A model generated the notes under the pieces. It did no database searches. It saw only the letters and a program-made list of their open reading frames with translations, and had not been told where the DNA came from. A DNA stretch of 38,332 nucleotides from Fimbriiglobus sp. (GTDB taxonomy: Bacteria > Planctomycetota > Planctomycetia > Gemmatales > Gemmataceae), in NCBI GenBank assembly GCA_025351325.1, contig JANXWE010000243.1, forward strand, positions 1 through 38,332, given 5' to 3'. The translations under genes were made by a program, and so were the position numbers. Positions 8,242-17,428 of this stretch are shown piece by piece (position 1 is the first letter of the stretch; each line of letters begins with the position of its first letter).

Positions 8242-11200
8242 TTATTCAATTCCACTACTCGGTTCCACTGGCCGGCCGAACTTTGCGTAGAGCGGTGGCA
8301 ACAAAAACAAATTCAACAATGTTGACGTCACCAGGCCACCCAAGATCACCACGGCCAACGGATACTCGATCTCATGGCCCGGTTTGTTCCCGGCCACCAC
8401 CAGCGGTAACAACGCCAACCCGGTGGCGAGTGCTGTCATCAAGATTGGGCAGAGGCGTTCCTCGGCGGCTCGCAGTACCAGCTTCAAACCGAACGGTTCG
8501 TGTTCGTCCGTTTCGAGGTGACGGAAGTGGCTCACCATCATGATGCCATTGCGGGCGGCAATGCCGAGCACGGTGACGAAACCGACGAGCGACCCGAGCG
8601 ACAGTACGCCCCCCGTACAGAGCACGGCGACCACGCCACCGATGAGAGCGAACGGGATCGTGAACGCCACCAGAAGCGTCGGCCGCCACGATTGGAAATC
8701 GACGTACAGCAGCAGCACGATGCCGACGAGCGACAGCAAAGCGAGCAAATATAGCTTGTGGGTCGAGTCTTGGCGGGCCTTGAACTCACCGAGGAACTCC
8801 GGGTGGTACTCGCGGTCGAACGGCACCTCCCGAACTTTCTCTTCGACTTCGCGGGCCACGGAACCGAGGTCGCGGTCTTTGACGTTGCAGGTGATGTCGA
8901 GTCGGCGCGAGGCGTTCTCGCGTTTGATCTCGTTCGCCGCCGGGACGATCTCGACGTGGGCGACGTCGCCCAAACGCACCTGCGTGCCCGAAGGGGAGTC
9001 GATGGGCAGCGCCCGTACCGCGGCGATGTCGGCCCGGACACTCGGCACGCCCCAGACCACCACGTCGAATTTCTTCGCCCCTTCGAACACCTCGCCGACC
9101 TTCTGACCCTTCAACAGGGTGGTCGATGCGCGGCGAACATGGCCGGCCGTCACGCCGTAGCGCTCGGCCGCTTCGGGCCTCAGTCGCACTTCGAGTTGGG
9201 CCACATTCACCTGCGGTTCGACCTTCAAATTGGTCACGCCCGGCACGGTCTGCATCAGCGCTTCAATCTCCTTGGCCTTGGCCCGGAGCACGACTTGATC
9301 CGGCCCGAAGAGCCGGACGACGATGGTGGCGCTCGAACCCGTCAGCACCTCCTTGATGCGTTCGCGCAGGAATGTCAGCACGTCACGGTAGAGGCCGGGA
9401 TAAGCGTAGACCACGGCTTCGATCTTCTGGATGGCCTTCTTGTAATCGGTATCCGGGTTGATGCTGATCCAGAGTTCGGTGAAGTTCGGACCGACCGGTT
9501 CATCAGCCACTTCGGCCCGGCCGATGTGCGAACCGAAGTTGAGCACGATCTGCTGGCCTTCGTCGTCTCTCAAGTCGCGCAGCTCCCGACTGGCTTCGAT
9601 GGTGACCCGGCTCATCGCCTCGATCGATGTGCCCGGTTTCTCCACGAAGTGCATTAGGAAATCGGTCTCTTGGAAGTTCGGCAAGAACTCTTGGCCGAGC
9701 TTCGTGGTCGCGGCAGCCGTCGTACCGAACGCCAGTAACAGGAACATGAGGCAGAGGTACGGACGAGCCATCAAAGCCGGGAGCAATGGGCGGTACAATT
9801 TCTTGAGGAACTCCGTCAACGGTGGCTCGCGATGGCTCCGCGTTCGGCCCGTGAGCAGCATGTACGACAGTGCCGGCGTCACCGTGAGGGCCACGAACAA
9901 CGAGGCCATGATGGCGATGACGTACGCCAATGCCAGCGGTCGGAAGAACGCTCCCGCAAGACCGTCGAGGAAGAAGACGGGAATGAAGACCAACACGACA
10001 ATCAGCGAGGCATAGACCACGGCCGAGCGCACTTCGAGGGAGGCTTCGAGGACGATGCGGAAGGCCGATTTTCTTTCGGAGACCTCACCCCCCGGCCCCC
10101 TCTCCGAAGCGGAGAGGGGGAGATTTTGTCGCAATCGGCGGGCAATGTTCTCCACGTCGATGATGGCGTCGTCGACGACTTCACCGAGGGCGATCACCAA
10201 CCCGGCCAGCACCATCGTGTTAATCGTTGAACCCGAGTAAGCGAAGACCATGATCGCGGCGACCAGCGACAACGGGATCGCCGTGAGGCTGATGACTGCG
10301 GTGCGCCAATCGAACAGGAACACCAGCAGAATCAGCACGACGAGGCCGCAGCCGACTCCAAGGGCCCGTGTGAGGTTATCGATGGCCCGCTCGATGAACG
10401 TCGCCGGACGGAAGATGGTCGGGTCGATCTCAACGTCTTTCAGACCCGGCTTCAGGGACTCGATGGCCGCATCCACCTGTTTGGTGAGTTCCAGCGTGTT
10501 CGCCTGCGGCTGCTTCTCGACGATCAACAGCAGGCCAAGGCCATCGTTGATGATGGCATCACCGATCGGTGGCGGTGAGCCAATACGGACGTCGGCGATG
10601 TCGCCGATACGCACCGGGGCACCGCCTTTGAAGTCGACGATGGTGCGGGCGAGGTCGCTCGGTTCGCGGATCGGCGACAGATGTTTGATGGCGATCCGCT
10701 GGTTCCCCGTATCCACCACACCCCCGGCGTCGAGCGCGGCTGCGTCCGCCGTGGCCTTGGTAATCGCGTCGAGCGTGATGTTGTTGGCACGGAGGTAATC
10801 GGGATCGACGAGCACTTGGAACTGTTTGTCGCGCTGGCCCCAGATGGCGACGTTGGCGACGCCGGGCACCGACATGAGCTTCGGGCGGATTGTCCAAAGG
10901 GCCAACACCGTGAGGTCGCGCTGCGACAGCGTCTTCGACGACACGCCGATTTTCATCACCCGGCTGGTGGACGACAGCGGCTGCAAAATCACCGGTGGGC
11001 GGGCGACGATCGGGAGCTTCGGCGTCTCGGCGGCGACCCGTTCTTGCACCATCTGGCGGACGCGTCCCGGCTCGGCACCGTCTTCCAAAATCAACACCAC
11101 CTGCGAGAGGCCCAACACCGATTTCGAACGCACTGTCTTGACACTCGGAATACCGTTGAGGGCGTTTTCCAGTGGCATCGTCACGAGGCTTTCGACCTCT

Positions 11201-11376
11201 TCCGCCGAGAGTCCGGGTGCTTCTGTTTGGATTTCCACCTGGGCTGGGGCGAACTCCGGGAATACGTCAAGCGGGGCCTTGCGAACCGAGCGCAGCCCGA
11301 CGACCATCAGCACGGCACAGAGTGCCAGCACGACGACCCGCAACCGAACCGAGGTGGATATCAGCGACGAGAGCAT
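8242..11376 (-). CDS. RND efflux pump, heavy-metal (CusA/CzcA) type inner-membrane subunit
   Basis: Proton-driven inner-membrane pump of 1044 residues. The first transmembrane helix is at about 11-30, followed by [20 protein letters not shown], the HME-RND opening. Transmembrane helix 4 carries the acidic [12 protein letters not shown] relay motif, and the second half repeats the topology ([33 protein letters not shown]). Length is close to the family norm. The ATG at 11376 follows AAGGA. It is last in an outer-membrane factor-adaptor-pump cluster. The substrate is not evident; I see no methionine-rich metal relay, so copper/silver should not be assumed. One oddity: about 18 extra residues ([20 protein letters not shown]) after helix 4 are encoded by a palindromic insert at 10096-10120. 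Confidence 0.95.
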   Translation of the reverse strand: MLSSLISTSVRLRVVVLALCAVLMVVGLRSVRKAPLDVFPEFAPAQVEIQTEAPGLSAEEVESLVTMPLENALNGIPSVKTVRSKSVLGLSQVVLILEDGAEPGRVRQMVQERVAAETPKLPIVARPPVILQPLSSTSRVMKIGVSSKTLSQRDLTVLALWTIRPKLMSVPGVANVAIWGQRDKQFQVLVDPDYLRANNITLDAITKATADAAALDAGGVVDTGNQRIAIKHLSPIREPSDLARTIVDFKGGAPVRIGDIADVRIGSPPPIGDAIINDGLGLLLIVEKQPQANTLELTKQVDAAIESLKPGLKDVEIDPTIFRPATFIERAIDNLTRALGVGCGLVVLILLVFLFDWRTAVISLTAIPLSLVAAIMVFAYSGSTINTMVLAGLVIALGEVVDDAIIDVENIARRLRQNLPLSASERGPGGEVSERKSAFRIVLEASLEVRSAVVYASLIVVLVFIPVFFLDGLAGAFFRPLALAYVIAIMASLFVALTVTPALSYMLLTGRTRSHREPPLTEFLKKLYRPLLPALMARPYLCLMFLLLAFGTTAAATTKLGQEFLPNFQETDFLMHFVEKPGTSIEAMSRVTIEASRELRDLRDDEGQQIVLNFGSHIGRAEVADEPVGPNFTELWISINPDTDYKKAIQKIEAVVYAYPGLYRDVLTFLRERIKEVLTGSSATIVVRLFGPDQVVLRAKAKEIEALMQTVPGVTNLKVEPQVNVAQLEVRLRPEAAERYGVTAGHVRRASTTLLKGQKVGEVFEGAKKFDVVVWGVPSVRADIAAVRALPIDSPSGTQVRLGDVAHVEIVPAANEIKRENASRRLDITCNVKDRDLGSVAREVEEKVREVPFDREYHPEFLGEFKARQDSTHKLYLLALLSLVGIVLLLYVDFQSWRPTLLVAFTIPFALIGGVVAVLCTGGVLSLGSLVGFVTVLGIAARNGIMMVSHFRHLETDEHEPFGLKLVLRAAEERLCPILMTALATGLALLPLVVAGNKPGHEIEYPLAVVILGGLVTSTLLNLFLLPPLYAKFGRPVEPSSGIE
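10096..10120. repeat. Palindromic element inserted in frame in the RND pump gene
   Basis: CCCCCTCTCCG (10096-10106) and CGGAGAGGGGG (10110-10120) form a perfect 11-bp stem with an AAG loop, inside a GC-rich tract beginning about 10082 (ACCTCACCCCCCGG). It resembles the dispersed C-tract palindromes found between genes in many GC-rich bacteria. Here it is inside a coding frame and is translated as Ser-, Glu- and Gly-rich sequence. Recognition as a dispersed repeat is from general pattern, not from a genome count. Confidence 0.7.
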
Positions 11377-11404
11377 CGGTGTTCCTTAGCACTGGCCAGT
11401 TCGC

Positions 11405-11470
11405 AGTGGTCAGTGGCTATTTAGCAAAGAGTTTTGTGGAGTTTTCTGGCTTCAGCGTTTTCTGACCACT
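11405..11470. repeat. Short inverted repeat in the adaptor-pump gap
   Basis: AGTGGTCAG at 11405-11413 is complementary to CTGACCACT at 11462-11470, and the left side contains two CAGTGG copies in tandem. The 104-base gap between adaptor and pump genes is larger than other spacings in this operon, so this may be a small inserted repeat. It could also be an mRNA stem. No function is shown. Confidence 0.5.
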
Positions 11471-11480
11471 ACTCACGGCT

Positions 11481-12737
11481 CTACTTTGAATAACCCGTTT
11501 CCGTACCGAACAGTTCCACCGACCCACCCGTGATGAGGATCGCGGCCGGTTTGAGTGCCCCGTCTTGAAGTACAGCTTTGTCGCCCACAACATACTGCAC
11601 GACAACCCGTCGGCGGACGTAGGTGTGTTCGATTGTCTGTTCATAAACCCAGGTTCCACCGAGCGTGTCGTGGATCAATGCTGCCGAGGGCACCGTCAAA
11701 CTTTCCACTTCACCCCGGATGGGAATGGTCGCACCGACGCGGTGGCCGGGGCTGTACTTTGTGCTGGTGTTATCGAGTTGGTAGAAGACATCGACGGTAC
11801 CCGCCAGGGCATTGGCCGACGGCGGTGCGACCACGGGCTTCGCTTCGAGAAGCTCTTCTTTCGAGCGCCGCGAGAGGTTGCCAATGCGGGCGGACTGCGC
11901 CAAATCCAGATCAGGGAGATCGCCGACATAGACGGGAACTCGCACCCAGACTGCACGGGTATCGACGACCTCGAACAACACGGCACCGGCGGGGACGTGC
12001 TGACCGGCGACGACAGAAAGGTTTCGCAGAAAGCCTTTTTCGGGACTGGTTAAGAAGATGGGGGTTGTCGTGCCTGAATCGGATTCGCCGATGACACGCT
12101 TCAAGAGGCTCACCCGTTTCACGGCGGCATCGTGGGTCTTCACCAAGCCATCGTAAATCACGCGGGCATCATCGACCATCCTTTGGCTAGCGATTTTGTC
12201 GACGAGTTGCATTGAGAGACGATCCAACGTGATCTTGGCACCATCGAGATCGATTTTCGCTTTCTCTTCGACTCCCTCGGCATCGACGCTGTTCTGAGCC
12301 AGCGTTGCGCGGCCTTCGGGCGTCAGCAGTGGGAGTAACTGGAGAACGGGTTGGCCTAACTCGACCGTCTGCCCGGCTTTGGGAATTGCTTTTTCAGTCG
12401 AAGGCTCTTTGATCAAACCGCTGACCGGTGCTGACACGATGATCGTTTGTCCGGGGGGAATCATCACGTCGCCGCCGTAGAAGCGGTTGCGGCCCATCTT
12501 CTCGCGTTTGACGGTACCGCGTGCCAGCCCGAGTTTCTTCTCGGCGTCGGCCGAGAGAATGACTGTGTTGAATTGGTCTTCCTTGGCCGGCTTGGGAACG
12601 GTCGCTTCGGTTTTGGGGGGTGTGAGTTTCAACACTTCGATGGGCGAACCGAAGAGTAACCAGACGATTCCCAAGGCGAATCCGCCGACGAACACGGCGG
12701 CGGCCACACCCGTCAATACGCCGCTGCGATAATTCAT
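11481..12737 (-). CDS. Efflux RND periplasmic adaptor (CusB/CzcB-like membrane fusion protein)
   Basis: Bridges the inner-membrane pump and the outer-membrane factor. The 418-residue protein has an N-terminal membrane anchor (residues about 8-30, VAAAVFVGGFALGIVWLLF), a split lipoyl-like/barrel-sandwich region (PPGQTIIVSAPVSGLI; later SPEKGFLRNLSVVAGQHVPAG), an alpha-helical hairpin of about 150-215 between them, and beta-barrel and membrane-proximal domains toward the end (GATIPIRGEVESLTVPSAAL; GGTWVYEQ). This is the standard adaptor order. It begins nine bases after the outer-membrane factor stop, and the pump follows after 104 bases. No HxxH or Met-rich metal-binding segment is seen at the N terminus. 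Confidence 0.93.
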   Translation of the reverse strand: MNYRSGVLTGVAAAVFVGGFALGIVWLLFGSPIEVLKLTPPKTEATVPKPAKEDQFNTVILSADAEKKLGLARGTVKREKMGRNRFYGGDVMIPPGQTIIVSAPVSGLIKEPSTEKAIPKAGQTVELGQPVLQLLPLLTPEGRATLAQNSVDAEGVEEKAKIDLDGAKITLDRLSMQLVDKIASQRMVDDARVIYDGLVKTHDAAVKRVSLLKRVIGESDSGTTTPIFLTSPEKGFLRNLSVVAGQHVPAGAVLFEVVDTRAVWVRVPVYVGDLPDLDLAQSARIGNLSRRSKEELLEAKPVVAPPSANALAGTVDVFYQLDNTSTKYSPGHRVGATIPIRGEVESLTVPSAALIHDTLGGTWVYEQTIEHTYVRRRVVVQYVVGDKAVLQDGALKPAAILITGGSVELFGTETGYSK

Positions 12738-12746
12738 GGAGCCATC

Positions 12747-14057
12747 TCAAGGAGTCAGTCGGCGGCCCACGCTCCGTTCTAGCTCCACCCAAGCCCGGCG
12801 TTGATCGGCCTTCAGCAACGCTTCTCGGCCGAGGGTATCGATCAACTGGCGGCTGGCTTCGAGTGCGATCAGGAGCGGAACGTTTCCATCTTCATAGGCT
12901 TTTTGCGAGCGGCGAATAGAAGCGTCGACTTCGGGCCGGATGGTTTGACGCAGGATCTCCAGTTCCGCCGTGTTCTGCCGGTAGCGGGTGTGGGCCAACC
13001 GAACGTCGAGCACGATCTGATTGCAGACGCTCTGCCGGCGCCGCGACATCAACTCGAGATCGGCTTCCGCGCGATCAATCAACCCTTGGTTGCGGTTGAA
13101 GATCGGCAGCGTGATGCGGAACGCCGGGCCGAATTCGTGCCCGGTATTGCGGCCGCTGGTGGCGTCGAGAATCCCGAGTACACGCACCCAGCCAATCTTG
13201 GCGATGCGCAACCGTTCGGCCGCCGCGTCGGTCGCCACTTGGGCCGCAACGGCATCGGGCCGGGTCTTCACCGCTTCGTCGACCAACGCTTCCAAATCCG
13301 GTTCCACGACGGCAAGCGCGATCGGTGGCAGAACGGGCAACGCTCCGGCGATTCCGGCCAAGCCCGTCAAATTCTTCAACCGTTCTTCGGCCAGGGTCAC
13401 ATCGAAACCGATCCGCGTCCGATCCTGTTTGGCTTGGAGCGAGTCGATTTTCGCAGTCACCAATTCTTGTTCACTGGCGGTGCCGGTCTTCAATAGCTTC
13501 TCGGCGACTTTGGCGATGTTCCCACGGAGTTCTTGCGATTGTTCCGCCACCGAAACGCGTTCTTTGGCGAGTTGTAAATCGACGAACGCCGTCCGAGTGT
13601 CGCGGATCAAGTCGAGTGCGGCTTGCGTGAGCCGTTCGGCGGCGCGGGCATTTTCCTTTTCAGCAGCGCGGACACGGATCGGCCGGAGCCAGAGAGCTTC
13701 GAGCGGGAAGTCGACCAGATATTTTAGCGGCTTATCGGTGACACCGAAGTAGTAGACGATTTCCGGATTCGGCAGCAGCCCGGCTTGGACGAGATCGGCC
13801 CGAGTCAGTTTGAGTTCGACGAGCAGCTCTTGGAACGCCGGGTTGTTCCACAACGCCAACAACACGAGCTGTTCTTCCGAGAGCGGCTGCCCCTGTTGCA
13901 ACCCCGGTGGCAAAATCAACTGCGACGAAACGCTACCCGAACCGACGGTGTAACCTGTGCGCTGTTCCAGGTTCGCGGAGACGCTATCACAATTCCGTGC
14001 CGCCGGAGTCGCGCAACCGGCAGAGAAAATCAACAGGATAAGAACGGCGCGAATCAT
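12747..14057 (-). CDS. TolC-family outer-membrane efflux lipoprotein (CusC/CzcC-like)
   Basis: Outer-membrane channel of the tripartite pump. From the ATG at 14057 the protein has 436 residues and starts MIRAVLILLIFSAGCATPAA with a good S-A-G-C lipobox, as in CusC-type factors. The body shows the two helical repeats of the TolC family: LSEEQLVLLALWNNPAFQEL opens the first and VEPDLEALVDEAVKTRPDAV the second, with the QAGLLPNPEI strand motif. The frame stays open to a GTG at 14093, but the lipobox favours the later ATG although no clear ribosome site precedes it. First gene of the efflux operon; its promoter should lie in the 225-base divergent gap with the oxidoreductase gene. Confidence 0.92.
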   Translation of the reverse strand: MIRAVLILLIFSAGCATPAARNCDSVSANLEQRTGYTVGSGSVSSQLILPPGLQQGQPLSEEQLVLLALWNNPAFQELLVELKLTRADLVQAGLLPNPEIVYYFGVTDKPLKYLVDFPLEALWLRPIRVRAAEKENARAAERLTQAALDLIRDTRTAFVDLQLAKERVSVAEQSQELRGNIAKVAEKLLKTGTASEQELVTAKIDSLQAKQDRTRIGFDVTLAEERLKNLTGLAGIAGALPVLPPIALAVVEPDLEALVDEAVKTRPDAVAAQVATDAAAERLRIAKIGWVRVLGILDATSGRNTGHEFGPAFRITLPIFNRNQGLIDRAEADLELMSRRRQSVCNQIVLDVRLAHTRYRQNTAELEILRQTIRPEVDASIRRSQKAYEDGNVPLLIALEASRQLIDTLGREALLKADQRRAWVELERSVGRRLTP

Positions 14058-14282
14058 GTATTCGGTATCGACCGAGTAGCGAATGGACTTCACCGAATGA
14101 AACGAATGCGCTGGATTGATAATTTGTACACCCAGTTTTCTCTCAGGTATTCTTAAAGAATTGGGTCACTACAACAGAGTTGCCTTGGCGGATGGACTGA
14201 CTCTCATAGCTCTCAAGACATCCGAGTTCAGTCGGGTCTCTGGATTGATGACTAAAAATTGGCAAATCGAGGATACCTCACC

Positions 14283-15308
14283 ATGGTTCGCATCGGCATC
14301 GTCGGAATCGGGTTCATGGGTCGCATCCACTACCTCGCTTCACAAAAGTTGGCGGGTGGCCGAGTCACGGCCATTTGCAGCCGCGACCCCAAGAAGCTGG
14401 CCGGGGATTGGAGTGGTACACGAGGCAATTTTGGGCCGCAACCGGGGCAAGTCGATCTGGCCGGAGTCACTGCATATGATTCGCTCGACACGGTGCTAGC
14501 CGATCCGAGTATCGACCTCATCGACATCTGCAACACCACGACGCACCACCCGGACACGGCGATCCGCGCGCTGAACGCCGGGAAACATGTCCTTGTGGAA
14601 AAGGCTATCGCGCTACTTCCGGAACAAGCCGACGAGATGCTGGCCGCGGCGAACCGAACCGGCAAATTGTTGATGGTGGCCCATGTGCTCCCCTTCTTTC
14701 CGGAGTTTCGGTACGCGGCCGAAGTCGTCCGCAACGGTACTTTTGGCAAACTGCTCGGCGCTCACTTCACCCGCGTGATCGCGAAGCCGGATTGGTCGGC
14801 CGAGATCGGCGAAGTCAGCGCCACCGGTGGCCCAGCGGTCGATTTGCACATCCACGATACCCATTTCATCGGACTTCTGGCAGGTGTGCCCAAATCGCTC
14901 TTTTCCGTCGGTTGCGAAGAAAACGGCTCGGTGGATTACCTCAGCACGTCGTACCTTTATGGCCCCGGTGGCCCTGCCATCACATGCAGCAGTGGTGCAG
15001 TCGCGATGCCCGGCCGGCCGTTCGTCCATGGCTTCGAGATCTACCTGGAACGAGCGACGCTCTCGCACAGTTCCGCCGGCAATTTGCCACTGACCGTGTT
15101 CCCCAAAAAGGGAGTTGCATTCCAACCCGAACTCGCCGGCGGCGGTGATCCGTTAGCCGCCTTCACGAGCGAATTGCAAGCGGCCATCGACGGCGTGCGA
15201 ACCAACATCGAACCCGGTTGGCTCAGTGGTCAATTGGCTCGGGATGCGTTGATGCTTTGTTACAAAGAGTGCGAATCGGTGCGGACGGGCCGAATCGTGA
15301 TGTGTTAA
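14283..15308 (+). CDS. Gfo/Idh/MocA-family NAD(P)-dependent oxidoreductase
   Basis: A 341-residue dehydrogenase of the glucose-fructose/inositol type. The N-terminal Rossmann domain shows VRIGIVGIGFMGRIH, the G-x-G-x-x-G fingerprint. The nucleotide-edge motif HVLVEKAI replaces the common EKP with EKA, keeping the lysine thought to be catalytic. The C-terminal alpha/beta domain has GGPAVDLHIHDTHFI, the conserved His/Asp pair of the family. The substrate, probably a sugar or cyclitol, cannot be told from sequence. The ATG at 14283 follows GAGGATACC; a start in the same frame eight codons upstream is less likely. It is divergent from the efflux operon and stands alone. Confidence 0.93.
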   Translation: MVRIGIVGIGFMGRIHYLASQKLAGGRVTAICSRDPKKLAGDWSGTRGNFGPQPGQVDLAGVTAYDSLDTVLADPSIDLIDICNTTTHHPDTAIRALNAGKHVLVEKAIALLPEQADEMLAAANRTGKLLMVAHVLPFFPEFRYAAEVVRNGTFGKLLGAHFTRVIAKPDWSAEIGEVSATGGPAVDLHIHDTHFIGLLAGVPKSLFSVGCEENGSVDYLSTSYLYGPGGPAITCSSGAVAMPGRPFVHGFEIYLERATLSHSSAGNLPLTVFPKKGVAFQPELAGGGDPLAAFTSELQAAIDGVRTNIEPGWLSGQLARDALMLCYKECESVRTGRIVMC

Positions 15309-15455
15309 CTACCCAGATTCGCCATCTTCCGTAACCGGTAAAGTCGTTGCCACCCGGACGACTGTTAAGATCGGGACAATACTTAAACTCGCGTCGATGG
15401 GGCAGTTTGGTCGATCTCCGGGGTATGCCGAAATGACGGCCCCTGGAGAATTGCG

Positions 15456-16211
15456 ATGTCGAACCGGATTCCGCTTTCACTTGGCCTGCTTTTGCTCGGG
15501 GCAATCCTTTCCAGTGGGTGTACCACCTGCCAGCATACGGCGTTCGCCGAGAGCTTGAAGCCTGTGGAACAGGTACGGGTGCTCGCCCCGGCTCGGGCCA
15601 AAGTCTACGCATTTTTCATGAACGGGGCCGACATTCTCGAACTCAACGGCTTCTCGGAACTCCAACACGAGTTGACCTGCGCCGGCTTCCCAAAAATCTA
15701 TTACGCCCAGCGGGCCGACCGTGAATGGTACCGCGAAGAATTGCACCGACTGCACCGCGATGATCCGGACGCCCGCTTCCTATTGGTGAGCTACGGCTCG
15801 GCGGCCGATCAAATTCAAGAATTGGCGTGCCAAGTGACGCAGGAGCAAATTCCGCTCGACGCCGTGGTCTACATCGATCCCATCGGTGTGAAGGGCGACC
15901 TGACGCAGAACGTGCCCTACCGCGCGGTGATTTTGAAGTCGCACCACTGGCGCGCCGCCCCGCGATTGAAGGCAGCTGAAACCGTGACGGTGAACAACAT
16001 CGGGCACATCAGTTTGCCGAAGCACCCCGCGACCGTGCAAGCGATTGTGAGCTTGATGACCGAATCGGCGCTCAAGGTGCCACTCCCGGACAACACCGTG
16101 AATTGCTTGCCGATCCTGAATCAGGCCCGTCCTATTCCCCGGCCGGCCGACCCGAAAGTGATTGCGGCCCCACCTCCCGGTTGGGAGTTTCTCTGTCCGA
16201 ACATGCGGTGA
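15456..16211 (+). CDS. Hypothetical lipoprotein, possibly hydrolase-like
   Basis: A 251-residue protein with an N-terminal signal (LGLLLLGAILSSGCTTC) ending in an S-S-G-C lipobox. The mature part contains KVYAFFMNGADIL, a segment RFLLVSYGSAADQIQELAC and later AVVYIDPIG. The hydrophobic-strand-then-G-x-S pattern and order resemble an alpha/beta-hydrolase-like fold, but I cannot find a complete triad, so this is weak. The C-terminal end is proline-rich (PIPRPADPKVIAAPPPGWEF). The start is supported by TGGAGAATTGCG. The gene is followed by truD after 53 bases. Likely a cell-envelope protein of unknown role. Confidence 0.8.
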   Translation: MSNRIPLSLGLLLLGAILSSGCTTCQHTAFAESLKPVEQVRVLAPARAKVYAFFMNGADILELNGFSELQHELTCAGFPKIYYAQRADREWYREELHRLHRDDPDARFLLVSYGSAADQIQELACQVTQEQIPLDAVVYIDPIGVKGDLTQNVPYRAVILKSHHWRAAPRLKAAETVTVNNIGHISLPKHPATVQAIVSLMTESALKVPLPDNTVNCLPILNQARPIPRPADPKVIAAPPPGWEFLCPNMR

Positions 16212-16264
16212 GTCACGGCCGGGGCACTGTTCTTACCGTCGGGTAGTTTCAATATCTTACCTTC

Positions 16265-17428
16265 ATGAAGCTCAAACAAAGTCCCGGTGATTTCCTGGTC
16301 GAAGAACTGACCGATGTGAGGCCGGGTAACGGCGGTAGTTTCGCGTTCTACCGGCTGGACAAGACTGGCTGGACGACACCGGACGCCCTTCAAATCATCG
16401 GGCGGCGGTGGAACATTCCCTGGCAGCGGCTCAACTACGGCGGCATGAAAGACCGCCACGCGACCACCGTGCAATACATCACGATTTTCGGCGGGCCACG
16501 CCGTGATCTCGAACAAGAACGCATCCACCTGACGTTCTTGGGACAAGTCGCGGAGCCGTATTCCTCACGAGAAATCAAGGCGAACCGTTTCACGATTGCG
16601 GTGCGTTCCCTCAGCCCGGACGACGAAGCCCGGATCGCAACTTCGGCCGGGGAAGTGGAACGGGCCGGCTACCCGAATTACTTCGACGACCAGCGCTTCG
16701 GCTCGGTGACACCCGATGGTCAGTTCGTCGCCCGCAAAATGATTCTCGGCCAATTCGAAGACGCGCTCAAGCAAGCGATCGCCGGGGAATACGAGTTCGA
16801 CAAGGCCCCCGCCAAAAAGGAGAAGCAGGCGTTGCTCGACCATTGGGGCGACTGGCCAGCCTGTCGGGCCAAACTGGAACGGGGCCATGCTCGAAGCCTT
16901 GTTTGTTATCTCGCGGACCACCCGACCGACTTCAAAGGAGCCGTGGCCCGGCTGCGACCGGAGTTGCAGGGGCTGTACCTGTCGGCGTACCAGAGCGACA
17001 TTTGGAATCGGACATTGGCGAAGTGGCTCCAAGCGCACTTCGCCGCCGAATCGCTCGGCAGCATCCAACTGCACCGCGGGCCGTTACCAGTGCCCACGCT
17101 GTCGAGCCCTGATTGGGAAAGCTTGATTTTGCCGCTACCCTCGGCACGGTTGAAGCCCGAAGCGGACGCCCCCTGGCTGCCACAACTCGAAGAGGTGCTG
17201 GCCGAGGAGGGGTTGACGCTGGCCCAGATGAAAATCAAAGGGATGGACAGACCCTATTTTTCCAAGGGGGAACGGCTGGCCTGCGTCCGCCCGACCGGCT
17301 GGAGTTGCAACGGCGATACAGACGATCTGAATCGCGGCAGGCGGAAGTTAACGCTTCGCTTCGAGTTGCCGCGCGGCAGTTACGCCACGATGCTGGTGAA
17401 GCGGATCACTTCTTTGGAGCTTCCGTGA
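16265..17428 (+). CDS. truD: tRNA pseudouridine(13) synthase TruD
   Basis: Isomerises uridine 13 of certain tRNAs (and some mRNA uridines) to pseudouridine. The 387-residue protein has the TruD catalytic block NYGGMKDRHATTVQYI with catalytic D63, the start MKLKQSPGDFLVEE, and the NYFDDQRFGS motif of the TruD core; a long insertion-like TRUD domain fills residues about 150-300. Length and order fit the family. The ATG at 16265 has no evident Shine-Dalgarno sequence. The end overlaps the convergent ceramidase-like gene by 23 bases, so the two transcripts are antisense at their 3' ends. Confidence 0.94.
   Translation: MKLKQSPGDFLVEELTDVRPGNGGSFAFYRLDKTGWTTPDALQIIGRRWNIPWQRLNYGGMKDRHATTVQYITIFGGPRRDLEQERIHLTFLGQVAEPYSSREIKANRFTIAVRSLSPDDEARIATSAGEVERAGYPNYFDDQRFGSVTPDGQFVARKMILGQFEDALKQAIAGEYEFDKAPAKKEKQALLDHWGDWPACRAKLERGHARSLVCYLADHPTDFKGAVARLRPELQGLYLSAYQSDIWNRTLAKWLQAHFAAESLGSIQLHRGPLPVPTLSSPDWESLILPLPSARLKPEADAPWLPQLEEVLAEEGLTLAQMKIKGMDRPYFSKGERLACVRPTGWSCNGDTDDLNRGRRKLTLRFELPRGSYATMLVKRITSLELP

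Noticed and set aside
13021-13752. Plus-strand frame across the outer-membrane factor gene
   Set aside because: Antisense shadow of a TolC-family gene; no motif of its own.
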